Shown: positions 17,429 through 27,719 of the stretch, in pieces | How positions within the stretch are numbered: the first letter of the stretch is position 1 | Layout of the letters: every line of letters begins with the position of its first letter | Assembly: GCA_030447925.1 (NCBI GenBank) | Contig: JAUJNX010000001.1 | Location: 960,973 to 1,024,972 of the forward strand | Origin: Egibacteraceae bacterium | GTDB taxonomy: Bacteria > Actinomycetota > Nitriliruptoria > Euzebyales > Egibacteraceae | Length of the DNA: 64,000 bases | Reading direction: 5' to 3' | The notes under the pieces: generated by a model | What the model was told of the DNA's origin: nothing | The model's input: only the letters and a program-made list of their open reading frames with translations | Databases searched by the model: none | Made by a program: the position numbers and the translations under genes

Positions 17429-18406
17429 CTACTCCTTGCGGTAGGGCTTGCCGGAGGCGGCGGGGGCGACCGCCCGCCCGCCGAAGGTGGCCAGCGCGAT
17501 GATCGTCAGCACGTAGGGGAACATGGCGACGAACTCCTGCGGGATCGGTACGTCGCTGCCGCGCGTCACCACCAGCGCCTGGGCCAGGCCGAACAGCAGC
17601 GCCGCCCCGATGGCCCCGACCGGGGTCCATCGGCCGAAGATCAGCGCCGCCAGGGCGATGAACCCGCGGCCCAGGGTCATGTTCTCGGTGAACGCCGACA
17701 GCAGGCTCATTGACAGGTAGACCCCGCCCAGCGCCGCCAGCATCCCCGACAGCGCGACGCCCATTGACAGGTAGACCCCGCCCAGCGCCGCCAGCATCCC
17801 CGACAGCGCGACGCCCGCGTAGCGCATCCGCACGACGCTGATGCCCGCGGTGTCCACGGCCTCCGGCACCTCGCCGGTCGCCCGCAGGCGCAGCCCGAAG
17901 CGCGTCCGGCGCAGTACGAAGACCGTGAGCGGCACCAGCAGGTAGAGCAGGTACACCAGGACCGACTGGTTGAACAGCGCCTCGCCGATGATGGGGATGT
18001 CCGCCAGCCCGGGGATGCGCACCGGGTCGAACGCGGACACCCGCGGCGACGTGCCGCCCGACCCGAACACGGTCTCCATGAGGAAGCCGGTCCCGCCCAG
18101 CGCGAGCAGGTTGATCGCGGTCCCGGAGATGATCTGGTCGGCCTGGAGGCTCACGCTCACCGCGGCGTGCACCAGGCCGATCAGCAGGCCCGCCGCCAGG
18201 CCGGTGGCCAGGCCGACCAGCGCGCTGCCGCTGGCGTAGGACCCCACCACCCCCGCGAACGCCGAGATCAGCATCATGCCCTCGAGGGCGATGTTGACCA
18301 CGCCGGACCGCTCGCTGAACAGCCCGCCGAGGGCCGCGAAGCCCAGCGGCGTGGCGAACCGGATCGTCGAGGCCAGGAGCGGCCCCAGCCCCAGCACGTC
18401 GTCCAT
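17429..18406 (-). CDS. BMP-type nucleoside ABC transporter permease 2 (contains 18-aa duplication)
   Basis: This 325-aa inner-membrane permease is of the branched-chain/ribose-type family (NupQ/YufQ-like), with about eight hydrophobic segments. Family signatures are FSERSGVVNIALEGMML, the Q-x-I-S-G-T motif in SLQADQIISGTAINLLALG, and RGFIALAALIFGRW. The ATG at 18406 overlaps the preceding permease stop (TGATG). An 18-residue stretch ending GGVYLSM is repeated head to tail within a transmembrane region, from the exact repeat at 17708-17816. The duplication keeps frame but would add a spurious membrane segment, so it is probably an assembly error. Confidence 0.9.
   Translation of the reverse strand: MDDVLGLGPLLASTIRFATPLGFAALGGLFSERSGVVNIALEGMMLISAFAGVVGSYASGSALVGLATGLAAGLLIGLVHAAVSVSLQADQIISGTAINLLALGGTGFLMETVFGSGGTSPRVSAFDPVRIPGLADIPIIGEALFNQSVLVYLLYLLVPLTVFVLRRTRFGLRLRATGEVPEAVDTAGISVVRMRYAGVALSGMLAALGGVYLSMGVALSGMLAALGGVYLSMSLLSAFTENMTLGRGFIALAALIFGRWTPVGAIGAALLFGLAQALVVTRGSDVPIPQEFVAMFPYVLTIIALATFGGRAVAPAASGKPYRKE
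17708..17816 (-). repeat. Second exact 55-bp tandem repeat, period 54
   Basis: Positions 17708-17762 and 17762-17816 are identical over 55 bp and overlap by one base. It lies inside a permease gene and adds 18 codons. The identical length matches the nth duplication. Confidence 0.93.
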
Positions 18407-19632
18407 CAGCCCGCCAGCCCCCGTCCCAGGGTCGTGCCGTCGACCAGCGCCCGCGCCCGGCGGCCGATCAGCAGCTCCGCGATGCCCGTCGCGGTCACGA
18501 ACAGCAGGACGACGGCGAGCAGCACGTCGGCCAGGTCCAGCGGCACGTCGGCGGCGAACTGCATCTCCTGGGCCCCCGCGGCCAGCCCGCCGAAGAAGAT
18601 CGCGCCGAGCACCACCCCGGCGGGGTGGTTGCGGCCCAGCAGCGCGACGCCGATGCCGTTGAACCCGAGGTTGGCGACGAACGGGATGCTGACCCGCCCG
18701 TAGACCCCGAGGACCTCGATCCCGCCGCCGATGCCGGCGAACAGCCCGCCCAGGGCGATGGCCAGCAGCCCGTTCACCGCGACCGGGATGCCCGCGTAGC
18801 GCGCCGCCTCCGGCGCCAGCCCGACGGCGCGGATGGCGAACCCGCGCGCGGTGCGCCAGATCACCAGGTAGGCGATCACCGCCGCGACCAGCCCCAGGAG
18901 CAGGCCCCAGTGCGCGCGGCCCAGCCCCGCGCCGAGGCGCGCCAGGCGCACCGGGTCGGCGACCGAGCCCGTGCCGGGCGTCGCGCTCGCGCCCGCCAGG
19001 GGGTTCAGCGCGAGCCAGGTCACCAGGTTGATGGCGATGAAGTTCAGCATGATCGTGGTGATGACCTCGTGGGCGCCCAGGCCCTTGAGGGCGCCGGGGA
19101 TCGCGCCCCACAGGAAGCCGGCCAGGCCGGCCGCCACGATCGCGGCGATCACGACCAGGGGGGCGGGGCCGCCGAGGGTCGTCGCGACCCAGACCGCGGC
19201 GATCGCGCCGAGGTACAGCTGGCCCTCGCCGCCGATGTTGAACAGGCCCGCGCGGAACGGCAGCGCCACGGCCAGGCCGGTGAAGATGAGCGGCGTGGCG
19301 TTCAGCAGCGTGCGGCCCCACGCGCCCGCGGAGCCGAAGCCCCCGCGGAACAGCGCGGAGTAGGCCGCGCCCACGTCCTGCCCGGTGGCCAGGATGACGA
19401 CCGCCCCGACCGCGAAGGCCAGGACCGCGGCGACGGCCGGGAAGACCAGTGCCCGCCCGGCCGCGCCGAGCTGGCGCCGCACCACCTCGGCCGCGGGCCG
19501 CCGCGGCGGTGGTGGTGCGTCCGGCGCCTCGGCCGGTCTGGTGTCCACGCTCACGCTGCTCCCCGCCCGCCCGCGGCCCCGTGGCCGCCCTCGCCCGCCG
19601 TCGTCGTCCCCCCCGGGCCCGCCGCCGCTCAC
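18406..19632 (-). CDS. BMP-type nucleoside ABC transporter permease 1
   Basis: This 408-aa permease is the NupP/YufP-like partner of the downstream permease. A polar Gly/Arg/Pro-rich tail of about 60 residues precedes roughly eight membrane segments. Signatures are LIFTGLAVALPFRAGLFNIG, EGQLYLGAIAAVW, KGLGAHEVITTIMLNFIA and GFNGIGVALLGRNHPAGV. The GTG at 19632 overlaps the ATPase stop as GTGA; a start further in (VSVDTRPAEAP region) would also leave all membrane segments intact. The stop overlaps the next start by one base. The operon order BMP-ATPase-permease-permease is standard for this importer type. Confidence 0.92.
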   Translation of the reverse strand: MSGGGPGGDDDGGRGRPRGRGRAGSSVSVDTRPAEAPDAPPPPRRPAAEVVRRQLGAAGRALVFPAVAAVLAFAVGAVVILATGQDVGAAYSALFRGGFGSAGAWGRTLLNATPLIFTGLAVALPFRAGLFNIGGEGQLYLGAIAAVWVATTLGGPAPLVVIAAIVAAGLAGFLWGAIPGALKGLGAHEVITTIMLNFIAINLVTWLALNPLAGASATPGTGSVADPVRLARLGAGLGRAHWGLLLGLVAAVIAYLVIWRTARGFAIRAVGLAPEAARYAGIPVAVNGLLAIALGGLFAGIGGGIEVLGVYGRVSIPFVANLGFNGIGVALLGRNHPAGVVLGAIFFGGLAAGAQEMQFAADVPLDLADVLLAVVLLFVTATGIAELLIGRRARALVDGTTLGRGLAG

Positions 19633-21455
19633 AGCGGCGCGCTACCCGGCGGATGGCCGTCCGCCGCGGTCCCGCGGCCTCCGGCGGCGGCGTCGCCCGG
19701 GTCCAGGGCGCCGCCGACGGGCGCCATCTCGCGACCCGCCATCAGCAGGCCGAGCTGCTCGTCGGTCGCGCGGTCGGCGTCCAGCTCGCCGACGAAGCGG
19801 CCCCCGGCGATCACCAGGATGCGGTCGGCGAGCGCCCGGATCTCGTCCAGCTCGAGGGAGAGCAGCAGGATCGCGGCGCCGCGGTCGCGCTCGGCCAGCA
19901 GGCGGGCGTGGAGGAACTCGATCGCGCCCACGTCGACGCCGCGCGTCGGCTGGGCGGCGATGACGACGCCCGGCTCGCCGGTCAGCTCGCGGGCGACGAC
20001 CGCCTTCTGCTGGTTGCCGCCCGACAGCGACCCCGCGCGCGCGTCGGGGTCGGCGGGCCGGACGTCGAAGGCCTGCACCAGGCGCGCGGCGAACCGGCGG
20101 ATGGCGCCGGGGCGCAGCCAGCCGAGGCGCGAGAACGGCGGCTCGTCAAAGGTCTTGACGGTCATGTTCTCCGCGACGGTGAAGTCCCGGACGAGGCCCT
20201 TGGTGGACCGGTCCTCGGGGATGTAGGCCAGGCCGCGCTCGCCGCGCTGGGCGGCGCCGAGCCGCGACACGTCCTGCCCGTCGAGCTCGACGACCCCGGC
20301 GCGGGCGGGCCGCGTGCCCGCCAGCGCCGCCGCCAGCTCCACCAGGTCGACCCCGTGGACCGCGGTCGCACCGCCGACCCCGGCGACGACCAGCCCGCGC
20401 GCGGACAGCCGCACGGGCCGCTCGCCCCCGTCCTCCCGCACCCCGCCCGCCGCCGCGCCGCCGGGACGCCAGCGTCCGCCGCACCTGCGGCGACCCCGCC
20501 CGCGCGGGCCGCGCCGCGCCGGCCCCGCCCGCGCCGCCGCGCCCGCGCCGGCCGCCGTGGCGCCGCCGCCCGCCGTCGCGGCGCCGGCGGCGGTCGCGCC
20601 GCCCGGCCCCGCCGCGTCGGCGCCGCCCGCCGGCTCCTCCGCCGCGTCGGTGGTGACGCCCAGGGCCGCCGCGGCGCGGCGGCCCGCCAGCTTCACCTCG
20701 CGCCCGACCATCAGCCGCGCGAGCTCGCCCTCCGACGTGCCGGCCCCGGGCACGGTGGCGATCACCCGCCCGTCGCGGATGACGGTGATGCGGTCCGCCG
20801 CCTGCTTCAGCTCGCCCAGCTTGTGGGTGATGAGGATGATCGACAGCCCCTGGTCGACCAGCCCGCGCAGGACGCGGAACAGCTCGTGGCTCTCCTGCGG
20901 GGTCAGGACCGCGGTGGGCTCGTCCAGGATCAGGATGCGCGCCTCGCGGTAGAGCGCCTTGAGGATCTCCACGCGCTGCTGGACGCCGACGGACAGGTCC
21001 CCGACGCGCGCCGACGGGTCGACCGCGAGGCCGTAGCGGGCCGCGAGGTCGGCCACCCGCTGCTCCGCGGCGCCGCGGTCGAACAGCCCCGCGGCGCCCG
21101 GCTCCGCCCCCAGCACGACGTTCTCCGCCACCGACAGCGGGCCCACCAGCACGAAGTGCTGGTGGACCATGCCGATGCGCAGGTCGACGGCGTCCCGGGG
21201 GCTGGCGATGCGCACCGGCGCCCCGTCGACCAGCACCTCGCCGCTGTCGGCGGTGTACAGGCCGAACAGGATCTTCATGAGCGTGGACTTGCCGGCGCCG
21301 TTCTCGCCGAGCAGGCCCAGCACCTCACCGCGGCCCAGCGACAGCGAGATGTCGTCGTTGGCGACCACCGCGCCGAAGCGCTTGGTGACGCCCCGCATCT
21401 CCAGGACCGGGGTGTCCGCCGCGGTCCCCTGGCGGTGCGGGGCTCGGTCCTCCAC
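19629..21455 (-). CDS. BMP-type nucleoside ABC transporter ATP-binding protein, second domain damaged
   Basis: This 608-aa protein has two nucleotide-binding domains. Domain 1 (about residues 15-255) is intact: Walker A GENGAGKST, signature SVGVQQRVEILKAL, Walker B ILILDEPTA. Domain 2 has signature LSGGNQQKAVVARELTGEP and a Walker-B-like VVIAAQPTRGVDV, but the segment that should carry the Walker A loop is missing. HGVDL runs directly into VELAAALAGTR, about 18-20 residues short of homologues. The linker between domains is also odd: roughly 90 residues rich in Ala, Gly, Pro and Arg. The loss is in frame, so it may be a real variant, but an assembly collapse in this GC-extreme stretch is possible. 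The gene ends overlapping permease 1. Confidence 0.88.
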   Translation of the reverse strand: MEDRAPHRQGTAADTPVLEMRGVTKRFGAVVANDDISLSLGRGEVLGLLGENGAGKSTLMKILFGLYTADSGEVLVDGAPVRIASPRDAVDLRIGMVHQHFVLVGPLSVAENVVLGAEPGAAGLFDRGAAEQRVADLAARYGLAVDPSARVGDLSVGVQQRVEILKALYREARILILDEPTAVLTPQESHELFRVLRGLVDQGLSIILITHKLGELKQAADRITVIRDGRVIATVPGAGTSEGELARLMVGREVKLAGRRAAAALGVTTDAAEEPAGGADAAGPGGATAAGAATAGGGATAAGAGAAARAGPARRGPRGRGRRRCGGRWRPGGAAAGGVREDGGERPVRLSARGLVVAGVGGATAVHGVDLVELAAALAGTRPARAGVVELDGQDVSRLGAAQRGERGLAYIPEDRSTKGLVRDFTVAENMTVKTFDEPPFSRLGWLRPGAIRRFAARLVQAFDVRPADPDARAGSLSGGNQQKAVVARELTGEPGVVIAAQPTRGVDVGAIEFLHARLLAERDRGAAILLLSLELDEIRALADRILVIAGGRFVGELDADRATDEQLGLLMAGREMAPVGGALDPGDAAAGGRGTAADGHPPGSAPL

Positions 21456-21458
21456 GGG

Positions 21459-22562
21459 TCAGGCGGCGGGCTCGGTCGGGACCTCGACCGTGCCGTCGAC
21501 GATGCCCGTGCGCGCCTCCTCGACCGCGTCGACGACCTCCTGCGGGACGATGTCGGAGAACTCGCCGAACTCCGCGAGGTCCACGCCCTCGTCCTCCAGG
21601 CCGTAGGTGATGGTCTCCCCGGCCGGGAAGGAGCCCTCCAGCGCGGCCTCGACGCTGGCGAAGACCGCGTTGTCGACGCGCTTCAGCATCGAGGTCAGGA
21701 TCGGTGCGTCCGGCACGATCGCGGCCTGGTCGCTGTCGACGCCGATGGCGAAGAACCCGCGGTCGGTCGCGGCCTCGAACAGGCCGTTCCCGGTCGCACC
21801 CGACGCGTGGTAGATGATGTCGGCGCCCTGGTCGTTCTGGGCGATGGCGATCTCCTGGCCGCGGGCCGGGTCGTTGAACGCCTCCGGCGTGGTGCCGGCG
21901 TACTCGACGAGGATCTGGCAGTCGGGGCAGACGGACTGGACGCCCGCGGCGTAGCCGGCCTCGAACTTGCGGATCAGCGGGGACTCCTGGCCGCCGAGGA
22001 AGCCGACGGTCGCGGCCTCCGCGGTCGTGAACTCGGTGTCCTGCTGGGTCATCAGGCCCGCCACGACGCCGGCCAGGTAGCTGCCCTGCTGCTCCTCGAA
22101 CAGCAGGTTGGCGACGTTGGTCGCCTCCGCCACGGAGTCGATGAGGGCGAACTGGGTCTCGGGGAACTGCGGGGCGACCTCGTTGACCGCGTCGGTCATG
22201 AGGAACCCGACGGCGAAGACCGGGGAGAACCCGGACTCGGCGAGCTGGGTGAGGTTGTTGACGTAGTCGGTCGGGGCGCCGGACTCCAGCACCTCGATCG
22301 AGATCCCCAGCTCCTCCTCCGCGCGCTGCAGGCCGGCGTAGGCGGAGTCGTTGAAGCTGTTGTCGCCCAGGCCGCCGACGTCGGTAACCATCGCGGCGCG
22401 GACGTCGGACGCGCCCTCGCCGCCGGCGGCCTCGGAGGGTGCGGCCTCCGAGCCCTCTGCGGCCGGGGCGTCGTCCGCGGGCTCCTCGGCGGTGCCCCCG
22501 CCGCCGCAGGCGGCGAGTGCGAGCATGAGCGTGGCGGCCAGCAGGGCCTTCCAGGAACGCAT
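21459..22562 (-). CDS. BMP family lipoprotein (nucleoside-binding)
   Basis: This 367-aa substrate-binding lipoprotein has a signal and lipobox (LMLALAACGGGG) followed by an acidic, Ala-rich linker. BMP/PnrA-type motifs are VTDVGGLGDNSFNDSAYAGL at the start of the mature domain, NVANLLFEEQQGSYLAGVVAG, GFLGGQESPLIRKFEAGYAAG, and AIGVDSDQ. These bind purine or other nucleosides in characterised relatives; the exact ligand is not readable. The ATG at 22562 follows GTGAGGAG. It is the first gene of the importer-upp operon, and the stop is 3 bp from the ATPase start. Confidence 0.94.
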   Translation of the reverse strand: MRSWKALLAATLMLALAACGGGGTAEEPADDAPAAEGSEAAPSEAAGGEGASDVRAAMVTDVGGLGDNSFNDSAYAGLQRAEEELGISIEVLESGAPTDYVNNLTQLAESGFSPVFAVGFLMTDAVNEVAPQFPETQFALIDSVAEATNVANLLFEEQQGSYLAGVVAGLMTQQDTEFTTAEAATVGFLGGQESPLIRKFEAGYAAGVQSVCPDCQILVEYAGTTPEAFNDPARGQEIAIAQNDQGADIIYHASGATGNGLFEAATDRGFFAIGVDSDQAAIVPDAPILTSMLKRVDNAVFASVEAALEGSFPAGETITYGLEDEGVDLAEFGEFSDIVPQEVVDAVEEARTGIVDGTVEVPTEPAA

Positions 22563-22662
22563 CGTGTGAACTCCTCACGTCGGTGTGAAGGCCCGGTGAA
22601 CCCGGGGCGCCTCGTGGTCCGGCGACCGATGATAAGCGGGAACGATCGCGGTCGTAGCGCGG

Positions 22663-22677
22663 CAGACTCGCAGTCTG
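22663..22677. promoter_or_regulatory. Short perfect inverted repeat in bmpA/pyk divergent spacer
   Basis: CAGACT and AGTCTG flank a CGC core in the 162-bp spacer between the divergent bmp and pyk genes, 48 bp before the pyk start. It may be an operator or a small leader hairpin. The protein that would bind it is unknown. Confidence 0.3.
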
Positions 22678-22724
22678 TGGGTAACGCACCACCAGGACGA
22701 CCGCGAACCCGGAAGGACGACCCT

Positions 22725-24163
<1,439 letters not shown>

Positions 24164-25554
24164 GTGCGCCTCCTGGGTCCTCGGTGGCGACGCGGCGGGC
24201 ATGACCGCCGCGTCGCCACGTCCGCAGGGCCGCGCCGGAGGTCGAGATCGTCGTCGTCGAGCGCGGCCCCTACACCTCGTACTCGATGTGCGGGATCCCC
24301 TTCTACGTCGGTGGGGACGTCGCCGACGTCGACGCCCTCGTCGTCCGCAGCCCCGACGCCCACCGCGCCAACGGCATCGACGTGCGCACCCGGACCGAGG
24401 CGGTGGCCATCGACCCGGCCGCGCGGACCGTCACCGTGCGCGACCTGACCGTCCCCGGGGCGCCCGAGCAGGAGCTGGGCTACGACGCGCTGCTCTACGC
24501 CGTCGGCGCGCACCCGACGCTGCCCCAGGTGCCGGGGGCCGACGAGTACGGCCTGCCGGTGCACGTGCTCGACGAGGGCGTGACCCTTCGGCGGACCATC
24601 GAGGGCCTGCGCCCCGACGCCCCGATCGTGGTCGTCGGCGCCGGCTACGTCGGGATGGAGCTGGCCGAGGCGCTGGTCGTGCGCGGCTTCGAGGCGGTCC
24701 TGCTGGACCGCAGCCCGCAGGTGATGAAGCCGCTGGACGCCGACATGGCCGCGCTGGTCGAGCGGCGCCTCGTGGACTTCGGCATCACGGTGAAGCTGGG
24801 CCACCGCCTGGAGGCGGTGCGCCCGCTCGCCGACGGCCTGCGCGAGGTCGTCACCGACCTGGGCGCCTTCCCCGCGGAGCTGCTCATCCTGGCGGCGGGC
24901 GCCCGCCCCAACGTCGCCGTGGCCGCCGCGGCGGGGCTGCGGCTCGGCGAGAGCGGCGCGCTGCGGGTTGATCCGCAGATGCGCACGTCCGTCGACGGCA
25001 TCTGGGCGGCGGGGGACTGCGTGGAGAGCGTGAACCTGGTCGACGGCAGCCGGCGCAACGTGCAGCTCGGCACCCACGCGAACAAGCAGGGCAAGGTCGC
25101 GGGCATGGACATCGCGGCCGTGCTCCAGGGGCGCGACCGCGGCGAGGCCGCCTTCGACGGCCACGTCGGCACCGCCATCACCAAGGTCTGCGAGTGGGAG
25201 ATCTCGCGCACCGGCATCACCGAGCGCGAGGCGGTTGCCCAGGGCATCGACCACGCCGCGGTGCGCTTCGAGGGCACCGCCAAGGCCGACTACCTGCCCG
25301 ACGCGGGCACCGTGCACGTGAAGATGCTCGCGGAGGCGGGGACCGGGCGCGTGCTCGGCGCGCAGCTGGTCGGCAACGGGCAGACGGGCAAGCGCATCGA
25401 CGTGGCCGCGACCTGGTGCCAGCTGGGCGTCACCGTGCAGCAGGCGCAGTTCCTCGACCTGTCCTACGCCCCGCCCTTCGGCGGCACCTGGGACCTCCTC
25501 CAGGTCGGCGCCCGCAAGCTCGCCGCCAAGCTCCGCCTCACCCCCGCCCTGTAG
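24164..25554 (+). pseudogene. CoA-disulfide reductase/NADH oxidase-like flavoprotein, two apparent 1-bp insertions
   Basis: This is a pyridine-nucleotide disulfide oxidoreductase of the CoADR/NADH oxidase group. Corrected, it starts VRLLVLGGDAAGMTAAS (FAD-binding) and continues to YTSYSMCGIPF, whose Cys is the single redox-active cysteine of this group. A second Rossmann fold (VVVGAGYVGMELAEAL) binds NAD(P)H. A second FAD motif (GIWAAGDCVES) and a dimerisation domain (FEGTAKADYLPD to the end) follow. Extra bases appear near 24175 and 24220, so only the part from about 24225 is one clean frame. The GTG start immediately follows the pyk stop, indicating co-transcription with pyruvate kinase. 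Confidence 0.85.
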
Positions 25555-25634
25555 ACCGGGCTCCGCCCCGGGGGGGAGGCGGATCATCCCCGCGGTTGAG
25601 GACGGCGCCGCGCCCGCGTGGGACGGTGCCGTCC

Positions 25635-25982
25635 ATGACCACCACCCGAGACTCCCTGACCGCCGTCCCGTCCGGCGAGCGGCTCGTGTCCGCGGGCTGC
25701 TGGCTCGCGCCGGGGCTCAGCTTCCTCGCCTGGATCGTCGTCTCGCTCATCACGGTGCCGCCCTTCGTCGCGCGGCACGCGCGGGCGGCGGGCATCACCA
25801 CCATCGTGATGATCCTGGTCACCTTCGGCCTCGGCGTCGCCGAGGGCGCGCTCGCTGAGGCGGGCGCCCTGCCCTGGCCCTCCGACGAGCCGCTGCGCTG
25901 GCTGGCCACCGCCTACGCCGTGGCCGCCCTGATCAACATCGCCGCGGCCCTGAGCGCGCGGGGTCCGTGGTTCCGCGGCTGA
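25635..25982 (+). CDS. Small membrane protein of unknown function
   Basis: The 115-aa product has three clear hydrophobic segments: GCWLAPGLSFLAWIVVSLIT (about 20-40), ITTIVMILVTFGLGVAEGAL (about 55-75) and LATAYAVAALINIAAALSA (about 90-108). Between the first two is a short basic loop (ARHARAAG), which by the positive-inside rule should be cytoplasmic. The layout recalls small DUF4870-like membrane proteins, but I cannot assign it. It follows the flavoprotein gene by 80 bp and is convergent with the monooxygenase. Confidence 0.65.
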   Translation: MTTTRDSLTAVPSGERLVSAGCWLAPGLSFLAWIVVSLITVPPFVARHARAAGITTIVMILVTFGLGVAEGALAEAGALPWPSDEPLRWLATAYAVAALINIAAALSARGPWFRG

Positions 25983-26018
25983 CCACGGGGTGGCGCCCCG
26001 GCGTCCGGGGCGCGGCGG

Positions 26019-27221
26019 TCAGGCGACCGCCACGGGCTCGTCCCAGTCGATGTGGTGCTCGTGCAGCCAGGCCAGGGACCCCGACCCTCGGCCCGCGGCG
26101 ATCCGCAGGCCGACGGGCAGCAGCAGGTCGCGGAGCACCCGCCCGGCGGGCCCGGCGGCCTTGCTGGTGCTGATGCGGGCGCTCCGGGCGACCACGCGCT
26201 CGACCCGGTGGCGGCGCAGCCGCTCGTAGGCCGCGAAGGCGGCGGTGGTCCCGGGGGCGTCGCGCAGGCAGCGGGCCAACACCACGGCGTCCTCGATGGC
26301 CAGCGACGCGCCCTGGCCCGACGACGGCGAGGTGGCGTGCGCCGCGTCGCCGATCAGGATCATGCCGCGACCGTGCCACACCGGCACGGACGGCAGGTCG
26401 TAGGTCGCCCAGCCGCGCAGCGGGCCGGGCGTGGCCCGGATCAGCTCGGCCGCCGGGGAGCGGTCGTCGGCGTACAGGCCCGCCAGCAGGTCCCGCCAGC
26501 GCTCGCTGGTGGTCGCGGCCAGCTCGCCGGGCCGGGGCTCCTCGCGCCGGGCCGGGTTGGCGAACCACCAGGTCTGGCCGTCCGGGGCGACCGCCCAGCC
26601 GAAGAACGCCCGCCTGCCGAAGACCATCACGTACTCCCCGCGGCGGGCGGACGTCGACACGCCGCGGGCGTACCCGCCGACGTTGAGGACCGGCACGTAG
26701 CGGGCGGGCGGCGAGGACGGGTCCAGCAGGGTCCGCACGCGGGACCGGACGCCGTCCGCCCCGACCAGCAGGTCGCCCTCGGCCTCGCTGCCGTCGGCGA
26801 AGGTGGCCCGCACCCGGCCGCCCTGGGTCACGGCGCCGACCAGCCGCGCGCCGCAGCGGATGGGCACACCGCGCCGCAGGGCCTCGTCGCGCAGCACCCG
26901 GTAGAGGTCGGCCCGGCGCAGCGTGTGGCTGACGGTGCCGTCGGCCAGCGAGCCCCCGTTGGGCACCGTGCCCAGGTGCCGGCCGCTCCCGCTGAGGATC
27001 CGCAGGGACGGGGTGGGGAAGCCGGCGCCCACCACCGCGCGGTCCAGGCCGACGGCGCGCAGCGCGTCCAGGCCGTTGCTCTGGATGGTCAGGAACGCCC
27101 CGGCGTCGTCCGCCGGGCCTTCGTGCGCCTCGTGGACGACCGCGTCGATGCCCGCGCGCTGCAGCGCCAGCGCGGCCACGGGCCCGGCCACGCCCGCGCC
27201 GATGATTAGTGCCGTCGTCAT
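26019..27221 (-). CDS. FAD-dependent monooxygenase (PHBH/TetX-like fold)
   Basis: This 400-aa flavoprotein hydroxylase is of the class A family. Motifs: the FAD dinucleotide fold TALIIGAGVAGPVAALALQRAG at the N-terminus, the DG motif LLVGADGVRSRVR in the middle, and the GD motif ILIGDAAHATSPSSGQGASL with the adjacent IEDAVVLARCL. Substrate cannot be inferred; relatives hydroxylate aromatics, polyketides or tetracyclines. The ATG at 27221 is preceded by GGGAG at long spacing. It is divergent from a MarR regulator with a symmetrical operator-like sequence in the 63-bp spacer, so it is probably under that regulator's control and induced by its substrate or a related compound. Confidence 0.88.
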   Translation of the reverse strand: MTTALIIGAGVAGPVAALALQRAGIDAVVHEAHEGPADDAGAFLTIQSNGLDALRAVGLDRAVVGAGFPTPSLRILSGSGRHLGTVPNGGSLADGTVSHTLRRADLYRVLRDEALRRGVPIRCGARLVGAVTQGGRVRATFADGSEAEGDLLVGADGVRSRVRTLLDPSSPPARYVPVLNVGGYARGVSTSARRGEYVMVFGRRAFFGWAVAPDGQTWWFANPARREEPRPGELAATTSERWRDLLAGLYADDRSPAAELIRATPGPLRGWATYDLPSVPVWHGRGMILIGDAAHATSPSSGQGASLAIEDAVVLARCLRDAPGTTAAFAAYERLRRHRVERVVARSARISTSKAAGPAGRVLRDLLLPVGLRIAAGRGSGSLAWLHEHHIDWDEPVAVA

Positions 27222-27245
27222 GCTTGCTAGGCTCCCTGGTGAGGA

Positions 27246-27273
27246 CAAGTATCTCGTTTCTACAAGTTACTTG
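27246..27273. promoter_or_regulatory. Operator-like palindromes between monooxygenase and MarR genes
   Basis: The 63-bp divergent spacer is unusually AT-rich for this genome. It contains CAAGT-T-ACTTG (27263-27273), and a wider pair CAAGTA (27246-27251) with TACTTG (27268-27273). Spaced palindromes of this kind are typical MarR operators. The position would block both divergent promoters. Confidence 0.5.
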
Positions 27274-27284
27274 GGAGCTCAAGA

Positions 27285-27698
27285 TTGTCAAGCCGCGAGC
27301 GGATCCATGTTGGTGTGATCCGGCTGATCGCCGGCATCGTGCTGTTCAACCACGCGGTCGCCCAGCGCGTCGGCCTGGGCGGCAGCGACGCGCAGTTCAT
27401 GACCCTGCTGCAGCTGCACGGGCCCCTGACCCCCGGCCGGCTGGCGGAGCTGAGCGGGCTGACCACGGGCACCGTCACGGGGGTGCTCGACCGGCTGGAG
27501 CGGGCCGGCTTCGTCCGGCGCACCCGCGACGGGGGGGACCGCCGCAAGGTGCTGGTCGAGCTCCGCGAGGAGGTCGTCACCGAGCGGCTGGCCCCGCACT
27601 ACCGGGGCCAGGCCGAGCGGCTCGACGCGCTGCTGCGGGCGCGCACGCCCGCGGAGCTCGCCGTCATCGAGGCGTTCCTGGACGACCTGTCCGGCTAG
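27285..27698 (+). CDS. MarR-family transcriptional regulator
   Basis: This 137-aa winged-helix regulator has a core GPLTPGRLAELSGLTTGTVTGVLDRLERAGFVRRTRDGGDRRKV, with recognition helix GTVTGVLDRLE and the DxRxR wing (GGDRRKV). A C-terminal dimerisation helix follows. A TTG at 27285 is the likely start because GGGAG sits 7 bp upstream; a GTG near 27312 would remove much of helix 1. It is divergent from the flavin monooxygenase and probably represses both genes. The stop is a CTAG. Confidence 0.88.
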   Translation: MSSRERIHVGVIRLIAGIVLFNHAVAQRVGLGGSDAQFMTLLQLHGPLTPGRLAELSGLTTGTVTGVLDRLERAGFVRRTRDGGDRRKVLVELREEVVTERLAPHYRGQAERLDALLRARTPAELAVIEAFLDDLSG

Positions 27699-27719
27699 CG
27701 CGCGCGGGGGCGGGTGGCG

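Noticed and set aside
17429..19321. Apparent 630-aa fusion of the two nucleoside permeases
   Set aside because: The N-terminal half is an out-of-frame reading of permease 1; the real genes meet at a TGATG overlap at 18406.
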